DNA of 64,000 nucleotides from Mesostigma viride (lineage: Eukaryota > Streptophyta > Mesostigmatophyceae > Mesostigmatales > Mesostigmataceae): NCBI GenBank assembly GCA_009746045.1, contig RPFO01000080.1, positions 5,857,339 to 5,921,338 of the forward strand, given 5' to 3'. Positions 32,501-47,400 of this stretch are shown piece by piece (position 1 is the first letter of the stretch; every line of letters starts with the position of its first letter). Below the pieces are notes generated by a model. It had not been told where the DNA came from. It made no database searches and saw only the letters and a program-made list of their open reading frames with translations. A program made the translations under genes and the position numbers.

Positions 32501-35500
32501 AGAGGAGAGGAGAGGAGAGGAGAGGAGAGGAGGAGGAAGGAGAGAGAGGAGAGGAGAGGAGAGGAGAGGAGAGGAGAGGAGAGGAGAGGAGAGGAGAGGA
32601 GAGGGAGAGGAGAGGAGAGGAGAGGAGAGGAGAGGAGAGGAAGAGGAGAGAGAGAGGAGAGGAGAGGAGAGGAAGGGAGAGAGAGGAGAGGAGAGGAGAG
32701 GAGAGGAGAGGAGAGGAGAGGGAGAGGAGAGGAGAGGAGAGGAGAGGAGAGGAGAGGAGAGGAGAGGAGAGGAGAGGAGAGGAGAGGAGAGGAGAGGAGA
32801 GGAGAGGAGAGAGAGGAGAGGAGAGGAGAGGAGGAGGAGAGGAGAGGAGGAGAGGAGAGGAGAGGAGAGGAGAGGAGAGGAGAGGAGAGGAGAGGAGAGG
32901 AGAGAGAGGAGAGGAGAGAGAGGAAGAGGAGAGAGAGGAGAGGAGAGGAGAGGAGAGAGGAGAGGAGAGGAGAGGAGAGGAGAGGAGAGGAGAGGAGAGG
33001 GAGAGGAGGAGGAGGAGAGGAGAGGAGAGGAGAGGAGAGGAGAGGAGAGGAGAGGAGAGGAGAGGAGAGGAGAGGAGAGGAGAGGAGAGGAGAGGAGAGG
33101 AGAGGAGAGGAGAGGAGAGGAGAGGAGAGGAGAGGAGAGGAGAGGAGAGGAGAGGAGAGGAGAGGAGAGGAGAGGAGAGGAGAGGAGAGGAGAGGAGAGG
33201 AGAGGAGAGGAGAGGAGAGGAGAGGAGAGGAGAGGAGAGGAGAGGAGAGGAGAGGAAAAGGGACGGGGTTGTGCAGGAGCGTCGCGGTTCATCACTATCA
33301 ACATTATTATAATAATCACTAATAATATTAAAGATCGCTCAGGCCTCAAGCTGGGTTCGCAACATTTACGATGTAAACCCAGCAAAGCCAACGAAGGCAT
33401 AAGTGCCTGTACTGTACCATTCCCTCATCATCCCATCAACGTGCTACGCCACAGTCCCAAAGTTCCGCTTTCTACCGAGAACACAGATCCCCCCCCCCCC
33501 TACCAGATTATCCAGGAAGACCTTCCCCATTCCATTCCTACTCAAATCCCGTAGCAAGTACCACCCACTCGCCCTACCCGCAGCATTTTGATTCCCCCCC
33601 ACCCCCACCCTTTCAGGCAGTATCCAGTCTCCTCTCCTTTCGAGTAGCTCTCTCCCCCCCTCTCCCCCCCACCCCCCCACCCCCACCCTCCCCCCGGCCA
33701 CCCCCATCACCCCCCTTATTTATTGCCTTTCCCCTTACCCGCAGCACTTCAGAATCCCCTGACCCGTTCCCCTCCCCCCCAGCACCTCTTACCCGCAGCG
33801 CTGAAACTTTCCCCTTACCTGCGATATCCAGGCATACTCGTCATCTTTGGTGCCTTATTTGATGCCTTACCCGATAACCCCATATTCACCCCATACCCGA
33901 TAGCCCCATATTCATCGCTCCCCCCATCTCAAACACGCAGCACTTTGAACACCCGCTACCCGCTACCCTCCCTCTTACCCGCAGCACGTTAAGCACCATG
34001 GGCGGGTATTTAATGAGCTGCGACCGTTTGTCCCGCAGGCTCTCGGACTTGCGCAGTTTGGGACCTTCAGGGGATGTCGCCCTCTTCTCCCACTCCTTTT
34101 CCTCCTCCTGTTGCTGTTGCTGCTGTTGGCGCGAGTGCTCCGTGCGATACCTGGAGGGGCCCACCCTGGGACAGCCAGATCAGCCGGGCAGGGTGCGTGT
34201 CCAGGCGCCATGTTGTCCAGGTGCGCAGAGGGGGGAGAGATTGCAGGAGAATGGGAGAGGAGAGGTGAAAAAGGGGCCACTAGACAGGGCAGGGGAGTGA
34301 GCTCTTTCAGACAAGATAAAGACCGTGCTATTCAGACAAGATCAATACCCTGCTATTCAGACAAGATCAATACCGTGCTATTCAGACAAGATCAATACCG
34401 TGCTATTCAGACAAGATAAAGACCGTGCTATTCAGATAAGTGCTGTCAAGAACAATTTCTGAAGGTCGGGGGAGCACACAAAACGGACACAAAACGGACA
34501 CAAAACCGGCCCACAGACCCCCTGCGTAAGCATATCGGTTGCACTATCGGTTGCACTGTCGGTTGCACTGTCGGTTGCACTATCGGTTGCACTATCGGTT
34601 GCACTGTCGGTTGCACTATCGGTTGCACTATCGGTTGCACTGTCGGTTGCACTATCGGTTGCACTGTCGGTTGCACTGTCGGTTGCACTATCGGTTGCAC
34701 TGTCGGTTGCACTATCGATTGCACTATCGGTTGCACTGTCGGTTGCACTATCGGTTGCACTATCGGTTGCACTATGGGTTGCACTGTCGGTTGCACTATC
34801 GGTTGCACTGTCGGTTGCACTATCGGTTGCACTATCGGTTGCACTATCGGTTGCACTACCGGGTGAACTTTCGGTTGCACTATGGGAAGCAGGCAAGGCT
34901 GGGGACGGCAGTAAGGATGGAAAGCGCTCGAAGCTACCGCTCTATCAACATTTTCCTAATCCAATCCCCAGTTAGATCTGTTATGCTACAGCACACGCTT
35001 TCCACCGCACGTCCCCAGCGATGAGAACCCTGACGAATAGGGCAGCTATCATGATACGCATCACCGTCCCATTGATAGCATTGCCCACGTGCCCACGAGC
35101 CCAACCACCCGATACCTGCCGTGCGGTGTTGCCCCACCGGCCCCATTCTAGATAATTGTCCAGTGTGTCTGTTACGGCTGCAATGCCAGCATCTGGAGCA
35201 CTTAAGAGCCTCCCGCCACAGCAAACCATGAGCCATAGATAGGAAACAGGGTCACAACTCACGGCTTCACGGAACCGGATGCATGCACGCACACACAATG
35301 ATCAACGATAAAAAGAGAGACTATTTCCCACGGTGCCACACGCGCACGCGCGCACACATGCTCACTTACTTACATACACGCACACTCACTCACTCACACA
35401 CACACACACACACACATGCACGCACACACACACACACATACACACACATACACACACACACACGCACGCGCACGCGCACTCGCACTCGCACTCGCACTCG

Positions 35501-38396
35501 CACTCGCACTCGCACTCGCACTCGCACTCGCACTCGCACTCGCACTCGCACTCGCACTCGCACTCGCACTCGCACTCGCACTCGCACTCGCACTCGCACT
35601 CGCACTCGCACTCGCACTCGCACTCGCACTCGCACTCGCACTCGCACTCACACACACACACACACACACACACATGCACTCAATGAACGACAGTGGAGGA
35701 GAGTAGTCCCCATCATGTCCACTCACTGCTTCATGGCGCCCTTGAGCCGCAACATGCCCGACATGCCCCCTCCCCCACTCGCTGCCTCCTCTCCCCCCCC
35801 TTGTTCCGGGGGCTCCACGCTGGCCTCCACGTCCGGGTCTTCCGAATGGCTCGCCTCATCCTGCCCCGCCTGATTCAACCGACCGCCAGCCAAGAAGGCA
35901 ACCCAGGCAGGTGCCAAAGTTAAGTTGAGGCAGCAAGAGTTTCGCAAATGCCTTTTGTTTACGGTGATTCCTCATGGCGACTCCTAAACTGATTCCTCAA
36001 AAACCTAGTGGTTGATCATCAACAAAAACACTATGTTATTTCAAGGTACAAATTTGATACATGAACATGGTCTGTACTAGAAGTTTTCATTAAGCTTAGA
36101 TGCCTATTACTGTACTTCCATTCTGTACGGACAAACTCCTGAACCAGCTCCTCTACCAGCACTAACTCCTCAACCAGCTCCTCTACCAGCACGAACTCCT
36201 CAACCAGCTCCTCTACCAGCACTAACTCCTCAACCAGCTCCTCTACCAGCACTAACTCCTCAACCAGCTCCTCTACCAGCACTAACTCCTCAACCAGCTC
36301 CTCTACCAGCACGAACTCCTCAACCAGCACTGAAAATTGAGGACCGCGTAGGCCCTGACAATAGCAAGCTTACGCCCACCTCGGCACCGATGATACTGAT
36401 AATAGATGCTTCCCAGGTACAGCAAGGTGTATGTATATCCTGGTCGCGATATCTCCGCATGATTATCAAATAGATGCTTCCCAGGTACAGCAAGGTGTGT
36501 GTATATCCTGGTTGTGATATCTCCGCATGATTATCAAATAGATGCTTCCCAGGTACCGCAAGGTGTATGCATATCCTGGTCGAGATATCTCCGCATGATT
36601 ATCAAATAGATGCTTCCCAGGTACAGCAAGGTGTGTGTATATCCTGGTCGAGATATCTCCGCATGATTATCAAATAGATGCTTCCCAGGTACAGCAAGGT
36701 GTATGTATATCCTGGTCGAGATATCTCCGCATGATTATCAGCCGGAATCCCCTGTCATGCTGAGAGGCTTCACCACAAGATTTTCACCCTGAGAAACGCC
36801 TGCACCGCCGGGGGGGATGTGAGCACATTCATGGCTGCACAATGCTTCAGATTTGCAGTACTATCTCCAAACAAACCCTGGTGCGACATCGGATCCGAAA
36901 AATCCCACGACATTATACGGTTGCCTTGCCAAGCCGTCGCAGTTAGCCCATGGACATGCATGTCGCCAAGACTGATGATGTCTTCTTGACGGCTGGGCTC
37001 CTGACTCTGTTGACGTATGATGTCATCGTTACCACCCCACATGCCCAGAAGATAACATTTTGCGAAGACAGAAGGCAGCAAGTGGCCAGCAAGTGCTTGT
37101 TGGCGCTCATATCTTGGGCACGCACCTGGCTGGCCTGCCGGCTTGCGGCGAGCTCTTCCTCCTCTTGGAGGATGTCCGGCATGCCTGGTCGGTGGATGGA
37201 ATCCAACGGGGGGACGCTTCTCGATAAGACAGTAGGACGCACCAAAGCTGAAGCATGTGATGGACAGACCGGCTACAAAGAGCGTGCAACGTCAACATGC
37301 GCTCCAGGACCAGCTACATCCTAGTGTGCACGGTTACGATGCGTTCCAGGACCAGCTACATGCTCGTATGCAAGGTTAAGATACTTTCGTCACACCTGTG
37401 CGCTGGCATCCGCAGCCCCGCCTTCTGTGCACGCATACGCACTAGCAACCGTGCTGGAATCATACTAGCCATCATATGCACCATGCTGGCCACACCTACG
37501 GCATCGTCGGTACACTGTCGTCATGACGGGGCCATGTGGCACTCAGAGAGAGGGCACTCAGAGAGAGCTTCAAGGGGTAGGGCGATGCGATGGCACAGTC
37601 CAACAAGCTAGGGACAATGCTCCCTTGCTTAGCTTAGCTTAGCTTACCTTAATTTGATTTGATCTGATTTGCACACATCACCCTTTGATATCTGCTCTAG
37701 CGACATGCTGGGGGACTACGCGGAGGCCAAAGATTTCCAGAAGACTATGGCCATAAGCAACCATACTGAACACTTAACTGGCCAAATGATGCTAAGTCTA
37801 ATAATATGTTCTCTTCAAGTATCCATTTTAAAATAATTATAATAATGATGATTATAACTATTACAAAACAATGCTGGCACCCCCACACCCACCATCTTCA
37901 TGAGCCACGATAAGGCTTACGTTGCGCCGCATGCTCTCGCAACAACAACGATAACAACAACAGCAATAATAACGATAACGATAGAATTTAGAAATAACAG
38001 CAGTATCATACTACTAAAAATAACACAGTAATAATAGCAGTATCATACTACTAAAAATAACACAGTAATAATAGCAGTACTGGGCACCCACCCTCTAAAG
38101 TGACCACGCCGATGTGGAGCGCTCTTTCTGACGGCAATGATGTAAACAACCAGTAAACAATGATGCAATCACATAGATACAACCGTGGGCACCCACCCTC
38201 CACGTTGGCGACGCTGACGTGGCGCTGCACGCTCTTCATGATGGACGCGGCGCCTGCTCCCTTGGGCTTGGCCTTGCGCGGGCTGGTCTTCTGTGTGCTG
38301 GTGTCCTTGGCCAGCGTGCTCAGCACCGCCTTGTCGGTCTCCTCCACGCGGCTGTGGGGGTCCACCTTGCCTTTGACTGGTGAGAGAGGGGGAAGG

Positions 38397-38479
<83 letters not shown>

Positions 38480-41400
38480 GGGGGGGGGGGGTAGGGGGGG
38501 GTATAGGGGGGGGGGGAGGGAGAGAGGGAGGGAGGGAGAGAGACTGCGCGCGCACGTGTGTGAGCATGTGCGTGCGTGCGCTTTGCACATCACCACGTTG
38601 CCACAGGAGCAGTCACATTTTCGTTGATCATCGATGGGTGCATCGAATGGGTGGCCACAGGTCCATGACCCGGAGCAACGAGCGTAACAGGCCCTGCATG
38701 GCTCATATTGCCCTGCACAATACATCTACCGACAGCATGTTTCATGCCACTACATCCACAGCAGCACATGTTGGGATACATGAGCGTGCTTGTTAGGGCA
38801 TGTCATGTCATGTCATTCACAGGATGACACGTGCACTACACATGACGATGGGAGTGAAGAGCACAGCTGGCGCCATGCAGCTCATACATCCCCAGCTCGG
38901 CACTTGAGGCCTCAACTAAAGGCCTCTTAGTTAGCATTCACTAGATAGATAGATGTTGTTGCATGGACCACGCAACTGACCATCCCCTGCTTGGCAAAGA
39001 CATGTCCATGTATATTTAACCTACATACACATCGTTGCTATCCATAAACGCAACTGATCATCCCCAGCTGGGCAATAAAACTCATTTAAACAAAATCACT
39101 GTACGTGTGCCGTTACCACGAATAGACGCAACTGATCATCCCCAGCTTGCGCTCCTCAATAGTAACATTATGGCTAGTATATACTAGCACATCGTACGAA
39201 TAGACGCAACTGATCATCCCCAGCTTGCGCTCCTCAATAGTAACATTATGGCTAGTATATACTAGCACATCGTACGAATAGACGCAACTGATCATCCCCA
39301 GCTTGCGCTCCTCCAGCATGACGCGCGTGCGATTGGCGATCTTGAGCGCGCGCTCCGAGACGAGAGACGGCAGCACCAGGCTGAAGCGCTGCGAGACGCT
39401 CTCGGCGGTGATCACGCTGTGGTCCACCTCGTGGCGCAGCAGCTGCATCTCGGGGGGCTCGTCGTCGTCATCTGCCTGTCATCGCGCAAGCGGTGGGGGG
39501 CGGGGCACGCATGGTAGGGACCCGCACCCGCACCACACGTGGTGGGACCGGCGAAAAAGTGGGTGGGGTGGCGCATGCGTGGTGGAGAGTGGCGCGTGCA
39601 GACGGGGGGATGGTGGGGGCGTGCCAAGAGGTGGTGGGGTAGCCCAGGGAGTGGTGGGGTGGTTGGTAGAGCACGCATCGTGGCATGAGTGTCATGGCAT
39701 CAGCAATGGGTTGGATTGCGACGCCGTAGAAGGCAGGCAGTTGCGAGAAAAGGAAAAAGGAAGAGAAGAGATAAATGGAGGAGAAGATACCCTGAGCAGA
39801 AGAAGACATGGACCTGGGAAAGCAGCTCGTGGGTCCCTGGTATGCAGGCGAGGGGATACCAAAAACCGCTCCTTGTCATGTCATCCGCACGGGACCTGGT
39901 GGTTGTATCTGTCAGCGGTGGCACGTCAAAGCCACGAGCCCTGACACACTTGTTCTGATATTACCTGGAAATATTAGTACAAATAGGGGCACTCTTGGCG
40001 CCTCGGGCACTTACAATGCACTTGCATACACTTGTATGCACTACTGCCCTTACTCACATAGCTGGCGCGGGAGCCTGACATCAGATTTGGGGTTGGGCTT
40101 GCAAATATTCCACTATACCTATATGCATTAGTAGGGACTCAGGCATTTCCCTTATCAAAGGATTTGGAAACTCACATAGCTGGCCGCCGAGCCCAATATG
40201 AGACTCGGGTTGGACTGTAAGGAGCGAACGGACCCCATCGGGGTGGTCAGTCGGCCGCGGTAGACGAGGGCATTGGGGCCCAGGTGGACGGCGTTGCGGC
40301 GCCCTCGGGGGGGGCTGCGGCCCTCCTTGCGCACCTGAGGGGGGGGACAGGTGGCGAGCCGGGGTACAGGTGTGAGGCGGATGAAGAGTGGGTTGTCGCA
40401 AAGCGAGGTGGATGAAGGGGGGGGGGGGAGAAGTGAATGAGTTAAACAGTGGGGACTGGGGAGATAGGATTGGGGCAGGGTGGGGCGGGAGGCGGGAGGG
40501 CGGGGCGGGGCGGGGCGGGCGGGCGGGGCGGGGCGGGGCGGGGCGGGGCGGGCGGGGCGGGGCGGGCGGGGCGGGGCGGGGCGGGGGGCGGGGCGGGGCG
40601 GGGCGGGGCGGGGCGGGGCGGGGCAGGGACTGGGGGTCAAGGCAAGCAGGTGGGATGAAAAGAGCCATAGGTAGCACGGAGGGGAAAAGTGATGCCTAAA
40701 CAAATGATGTCAATGGAGCCTATTTGTGGGTTCAATGAAGGCAAGGGCCCGGGCCTGCTGCGGTGTACTGCGGCAATCATGACTGGAGTATTGAAAAAGT
40801 TGCACCCATGCAGGTCACCTTCAAGTATCGCCTTCTTCTTGTTGCGATGTCCTGTCAACACGATTTACTTTCGGATCGCCCACCGCCAGCCTGGACGCTT
40901 CCGACGCTCTCATGTAGACGTAATCCATTTAGCTACCACTAGCAGACTATCAGCGACTACTTGCATACCAGTAGCTGACTATCTACGTGTACATATGTAG
41001 ACGTAATCCATTTACTTACCACTAGCAGACTATCAGCGACTACTTGCATACTAGTAGCTGACTATCTACGTGTACATATGTAGACGTAATCCATTTAGCT
41101 ACCACTAGCAGACTATCAGCGACTACTTGCATACTAGTAGCTGACTATCTACGTGTACATGTACCTTAGGATCGCTCAACGCAGGCCTGGGCGGCTCGGT
41201 CACGGCCGACCGTTGGGTCAGCGGGCTGAACTGGAGTCGAGCGGGTGCGTTCGGGTCGATGGGCGTGTCTCCCTGGGAGCCAGGAGGGGCCTGCTTCAGG
41301 TGCCTGCCAGCAATTTTCTGCAGGGGGGGCAGATGCAAGTGCACCAGACAGGCCATGCGAAGGCCACGCCGCAGTTACCAAGGGGCCACACCCACAAGAG

Positions 41401-44400
41401 GGGCAGACTCATCAATACCACACCCAGACCCGAAGATGCGGCGCAAGTAGAGAGCAACCAGCTGACAGGAAAACCAAACCGGCTGCGGCTCCACGGCAGC
41501 AAGGCAGCGAATCACACATCCAAGCCGAGGCTACGGCTTGGCAAGGTGACCCTGTGTTGTTGGGCCTGTGGCCGTCGTAGCTCCCAACAGGTTCTTGCAA
41601 CACCGGGAGGGTGCTCGCAGGGAAATCCTGCGCTCTGCACCGGTAACACGACCTGCTGCGAATTCAAATGGTCCCTTTGTGTGCGTGTTTAACGAGCTTG
41701 CAGGCATGCCACGCTCAAGTTATTATGAGCCCCCCTATCTCAACATTACTTGAGTCACCCTATCTCAACATTACTTGAGTCACCCTATCTCAACATTACT
41801 TGAGTCACCCTATTTCAACATTGCTTGAGTCACCCTATTTCAACATTACTTGAGTCACCCTATCTCAACATTACTTGAGTCACCCTATTTCAACACTACT
41901 TGAGTCACCCTATCTCAACATTGCTTGAGTCACCCTATTTCAACACTACTTGAGTCACCCTATCTCAACACTACTTGAGTCACCCTATCTCAACATTACT
42001 TGAGTCACCCTATTTCAACACTACTTGAGTCACCCTATTTCAACACTACTTGAGTCACCCTATTTCAACATTACTTGAGTCACCCTATCTCAACATTACT
42101 TGAGTCACCCTATTCCTTCACATACCTAGTATCTCACGATGCGTGCATATACTAGAGGTCATGCCCCAGGACACTACCGGTCTTACTCGCTCCCTCGGAT
42201 AACCTCACTCAGCTTAGAAACGGGATAACTGCCACGCACACGCTTGAATAAGATACGGCGAACGTGCCTTGAATAAGATAAGGCGAACGTGCCTTGAATA
42301 AGATACGGCGAACGTGCCTTGAAGAAGATACGGTTCCCTTCCAGCTCCCCTGCGCCGCACAACCATTCCCGCTGCTTTCCTGTAAGCCCCCGCGAGATCG
42401 AGGCCCGCTTTCATCCCTCCACTTCCATCGGGGGGCAGGTTCATCCAACCAGCCCCCCCGTGGCGCACACATGTGCCCCTTCCTCTCCCCAACCGGTCAT
42501 CAAAGCCAACTTCCAACGAACCTGCATGCAACGCACATCAAGCCCGTCTCTCTCTCCAAACAAGAAGGAAGAACGACACCCAATCGAATCCACCCACCTG
42601 CGCCGCCCGGTCCCCCGCCAACACCGCATTCAGCAGCCGCTTGCGTCGGTACGCCCGCACGAGCACCTCGAAGGGGGCTTTGACGTGCTTGGGGACCACC
42701 TTGCCATCACCCTCACCAGAATCCGCTGCGCCGCCCTCATGCGCCGCACCGGAAGGGTCACTGCTGGCATCCTTGTTGGCCGGCTTCTGCTCTCGCAAGA
42801 GACGTGAGGCGGACAACAAAGACAGGATCAGAAGGCAAAGAAGAAGGGAGCAGAAGACAAGGTAAGAGGGGTCCAAAAGGTAAAGAAAAGGGAAACAGAA
42901 GATAGGGGAAAAGGGGTCCAAAAGGCAAGGAAAAGGGAAACAGAAGATAGGGGAAAAGGGGTCCAAAAGGCAAGGAAAAGGGAAACAGAAGATAGGGGAA
43001 AAGGGGTCCAAAAGGCAAGGAAAAGGGAAACAGAAGATAGGGGAAAAGGGGTCCAAAAGGCAAGGAAAAGGGAAGCAGAAGATAGGGGAAAAGGGGTCCA
43101 AAAGGCAAGGAAAAGGGAAGCAGAAGATAGGGGAAAAGGGGTCCAAAAGGCAAGGAAAAGGGAAGCGGAAGACAAGGAAACGGGAGTGGGCGGGGGGAAG
43201 GGGGGGGGGAACATGTACGTAAGGGGGAAATTCAATGGACGCCATATTGGCCATACAGGGTACTCTTTGAGGTTTTTTGTTATATGTCTACCAACCACAA
43301 GGAAAAGCTTGCGCCACTGGAAACCACTACTATTTGCTGCGCCATCTGCGGATGTATCTGCTGTACTAGTGAAACAGGTCAAGCATCGTGCCCTATCCGT
43401 GTTGTCAAAACACATACCATGATTGTGAAATCCCTGCTGTGGATGAGTGAGGCTAGCACCGGCGCAGGTGCACAAACTGGTCCTGGTGACAGCGATGGTG
43501 ACAGTGACTAGGATGATGATCTGGATGCAACTGTGCATCGTATGCATGTCATGTGATACATGCCCCAAGCACCAATATACCAAACCCACCACGAACCCAC
43601 CACGAACCCACCATGAACCCACCACGAACCCACCACGAACCCACCACGAACCCACCACGAACCCACCACGAACCCACCACGAACCCACCATGAACCCACC
43701 ATGAACCCACCACGAACCCACCACGAACCCACCATGAACCCACCACGAACCCACCATGAACCCACCACGAACCCACCATGAACCCACCACGAACCCACCA
43801 CGAACCCACCACGAACCCACCACGAACCCACACGAACCCACCACGAACCCACCATGAACCCACCACGAACCCACCACGAACCCACCATGAACCCACCACG
43901 AACCCACCATGAACCCACCACGAACCCACCACGAACCCACCACGAACCCACCACGAACCCACCATGAACCCACCATGAACCCACCACGAACCCACCATGA
44001 ACCCACCACGAACCCACCATGAACCCACCACGAACCCACCACGAACCCACCACGAACCCACCACGAACCCACCATGAACCCACCACGAACCCACCACGAA
44101 CCCACCATGAACCCACCACGAACCCACCACGAACCCACCACGAACCCACCATGAACCCACCACGAACCCACCACGAACCCACCATGAACCCACCACGAAC
44201 CCACCACGAACCCACCACGAACCCACCACGAACCCACCATGAACCCACCACAAACCCACCATGAACCCACCACGAACCCACCACGAACCCACCACGAACC
44301 CACACGAACCCACCACGAACCCACCATGAACCCACCATGAACCCACCACGAACCCACCATGAACCCACCACGAACCCACCACGAACCCACCATGAACCCA

Positions 44401-47400
44401 CCACGAACCCACCACGAACCCACCACGAACCCACCATGAACCCACCACGAACCCACCACGAACCCACCACGAACCCCCACGAACCCACCACGAACCCACC
44501 ACGAACCCACCATGAACCCACCACGAACCCACCATGAACCCACCACGAACCCACCACGAACCCACCATGAACCCACCACGAACCCACCACGAACCCACCA
44601 CGAACCCACCATGAACCCACCACGAACCCACCACGAACCCACCACGAACCCACCACGAACCCACCACGAACCCACCACGAACCCACCACGAACCCACCAC
44701 GAACCCACCACGAACCCACCACGAACCCACCACGAACCCACCACGAACCCACCACGAACCCACCATGAACCCACCACGAACCCACCACGAACCCACCACG
44801 AACCCACCACGAACCCACCACGAACCCACCACGAACCCACCATGAACCCACCATGAACCCACCACGAACCCACCACGAACCCACCACGAACCCACCACGA
44901 ACCCACCACGAACCCACCACGAACCCACCACGAACCCACCACGAACCCACCACGAACCCACCATGAACCCACCATGAACCCACCACGAACCCACCACGAA
45001 CCCACCACGAACCCACCACGAACCCACCACGAACCCACCACGAACCCACCACGAACCCACCACGAACCCACCACGAACCCACCACGAACCCACCACGAAC
45101 CCACCACGAACCCACCACGAACCCACCATGAACCCACCATGAACCCACCACGAACCCACCATGAACCCACCACGAACCCACCACGAACCCACCACGAACC
45201 CACCACGAACCCACCACGAACCCACCACGAACCCACCACGAACCCACCACGAACCCACCACGAACCCACCACGAACCCACCACGAACCCACCACGAACCC
45301 ACCATGAACCCACCACGAACCCACCATGAACCCACCATGAACCCACCACGAACCCACCACGAACCCACCACGAACCCACCACGAACCCACCACGAACCCA
45401 CCACGAACCCACCACGAACCCACCATGAACCCACCACGAACCCACCACGAACCCACCACGAACCCACCACGAACCCACCACGAACCCACCACGAACCCAC
45501 CATGAACCCACCACGAACCCACCATGAACCCACCACGAACCCACCACGAACCCACCACGAACCCACCACGAACCCACCACGAACCCACCACGAACCCACC
45601 ACGAACCCACCACGAACCCACCACGAACCCACCATGAACCCACCACGAACCCACCACGAACCCACCACGAACCCACCATGAACCCACCACGAACCCACCA
45701 CGAACCCACCACGAACCCACCACGAACCCACCACGAACCCACCACGAACCCACCACGAACCCACCACGAACCCACCATGAACCCACCACGAACCCACCAC
45801 GAACCCACCACGAACCCACCACGAACCCACCACGAACCCACCACGAACCCACCACGAACCCACCACGAACCCACCATGAACCCACCACGAACCCACCACG
45901 AACCCACCACGAACCCACCACGAACCCACCACGAACCCACCACGAACCCACCACGAACCCACCACGAACCCACCACGAACCCACCACGAACCCACCACGA
46001 ACCCACCACGAACCCACCACGAACCCACCACGAACCCACCACGAACCCACCACGAACCCACCACGAACCCACCACGAACCCACCACGAACCCACCACGAA
46101 CCCACCACGAACCCACCACGAACCCACCACGAACCCACCACGAACCCACCACGAACCCACCACGAACCCACCACGAACCCACCACGAACCCACCACGAAC
46201 CCACCACGAACCCACCACGAACCCACCACGAACCCACCACGAACCCACCACGAACCCACCACGAACCCACCACGAACCCACCACGAACCCACCACGAACC
46301 CACCACGAACCCACCACGAACCCACCACGAACCCACCACGAACCCACCACGAACCCACCACGAACCCACCACGAACCCACCACGAACCCACCACGAACCC
46401 ACCACGAACCCACCACGAACCCACCACGAACCCACCACGAACCCACCATGAACCCACCACGAACCCACCACGAACCCACCACGAACCCACCACGAACCCA
46501 CCACGAACCCACCACGAACCCACCACGAACCCACCACGAACCCACCACGAACCCACCACGAACCCACCACGAACCCACCACGAACCCACCACGAACCCAC
46601 CACGAACCCACCACGAACCCACCACGAACCCACCACGAACCCACCACGAACCCACCACGAACCCACCACGAACCCACCACGAACCCACCACGAACCCACC
46701 ACGAACCCACCACGAACCCACCACGAACCCACCACGAACCCACCACGAACCCACCACGAACCCACCACGAACCCACCACGAACCCACCACGAACCCACCA
46801 CGAACCCACCACGAACCCACCACGAACCCACCACGAACCCACCACGAACCCACCACGAACCCACCACGAACCCACCACGAACCCACCACGAACCCACCAC
46901 GAACCCACCACGAACCCACCACGAACCCACCACGAACCCACCACGAACCCACCACGAACCCACCACGAACCCACCACGAACCCACCACGAACCCACCACG
47001 AACCCACCACGAACCCACCACGAACCCACCACGAACCCACCACGAACCCACCACGAACCCACCACGAACCCACCACGAACCCACCACGAACCCACCACGA
47101 ACCCACCACGAACCCACCACGAACCCACCACGAACCCACCACGAACCCACCACGAACCCACCACGAACCCACCACGAACCCACCACGAACCCACCACGAA
47201 CCCACCACGAACCCACCACGAACCCACCACGAACCCACCACGAACCCACCACGAACCCACCACGAACCCACCACGAACCCACCACGAACCCACCACGAAC
47301 CCACCACGAACCCACCACGAACCCACCACGAACCCACCACGAACCCACCACGAACCCACCACGAACCCACCACGAACCCACCACGAACCCACCACGAACC

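Noticed and set aside
31562-33554. Long frames of LSSPLLSSPL and GEERRGEERR repeats
   Set aside because: Translation of a stop-free pentamer array on both strands; it is intron sequence before exon 13.
34535-34880. CRISPR-like regular repeats (also 36130-36335 and 36400-36740)
   Set aside because: Repeats are directly abutting with no unique spacers and lie in introns of a eukaryotic gene.
35285-35873. His/Thr/Arg-rich frames over the CACTCG array
   Set aside because: Microsatellite translation; all frames are open because the unit is six bases long without stops.
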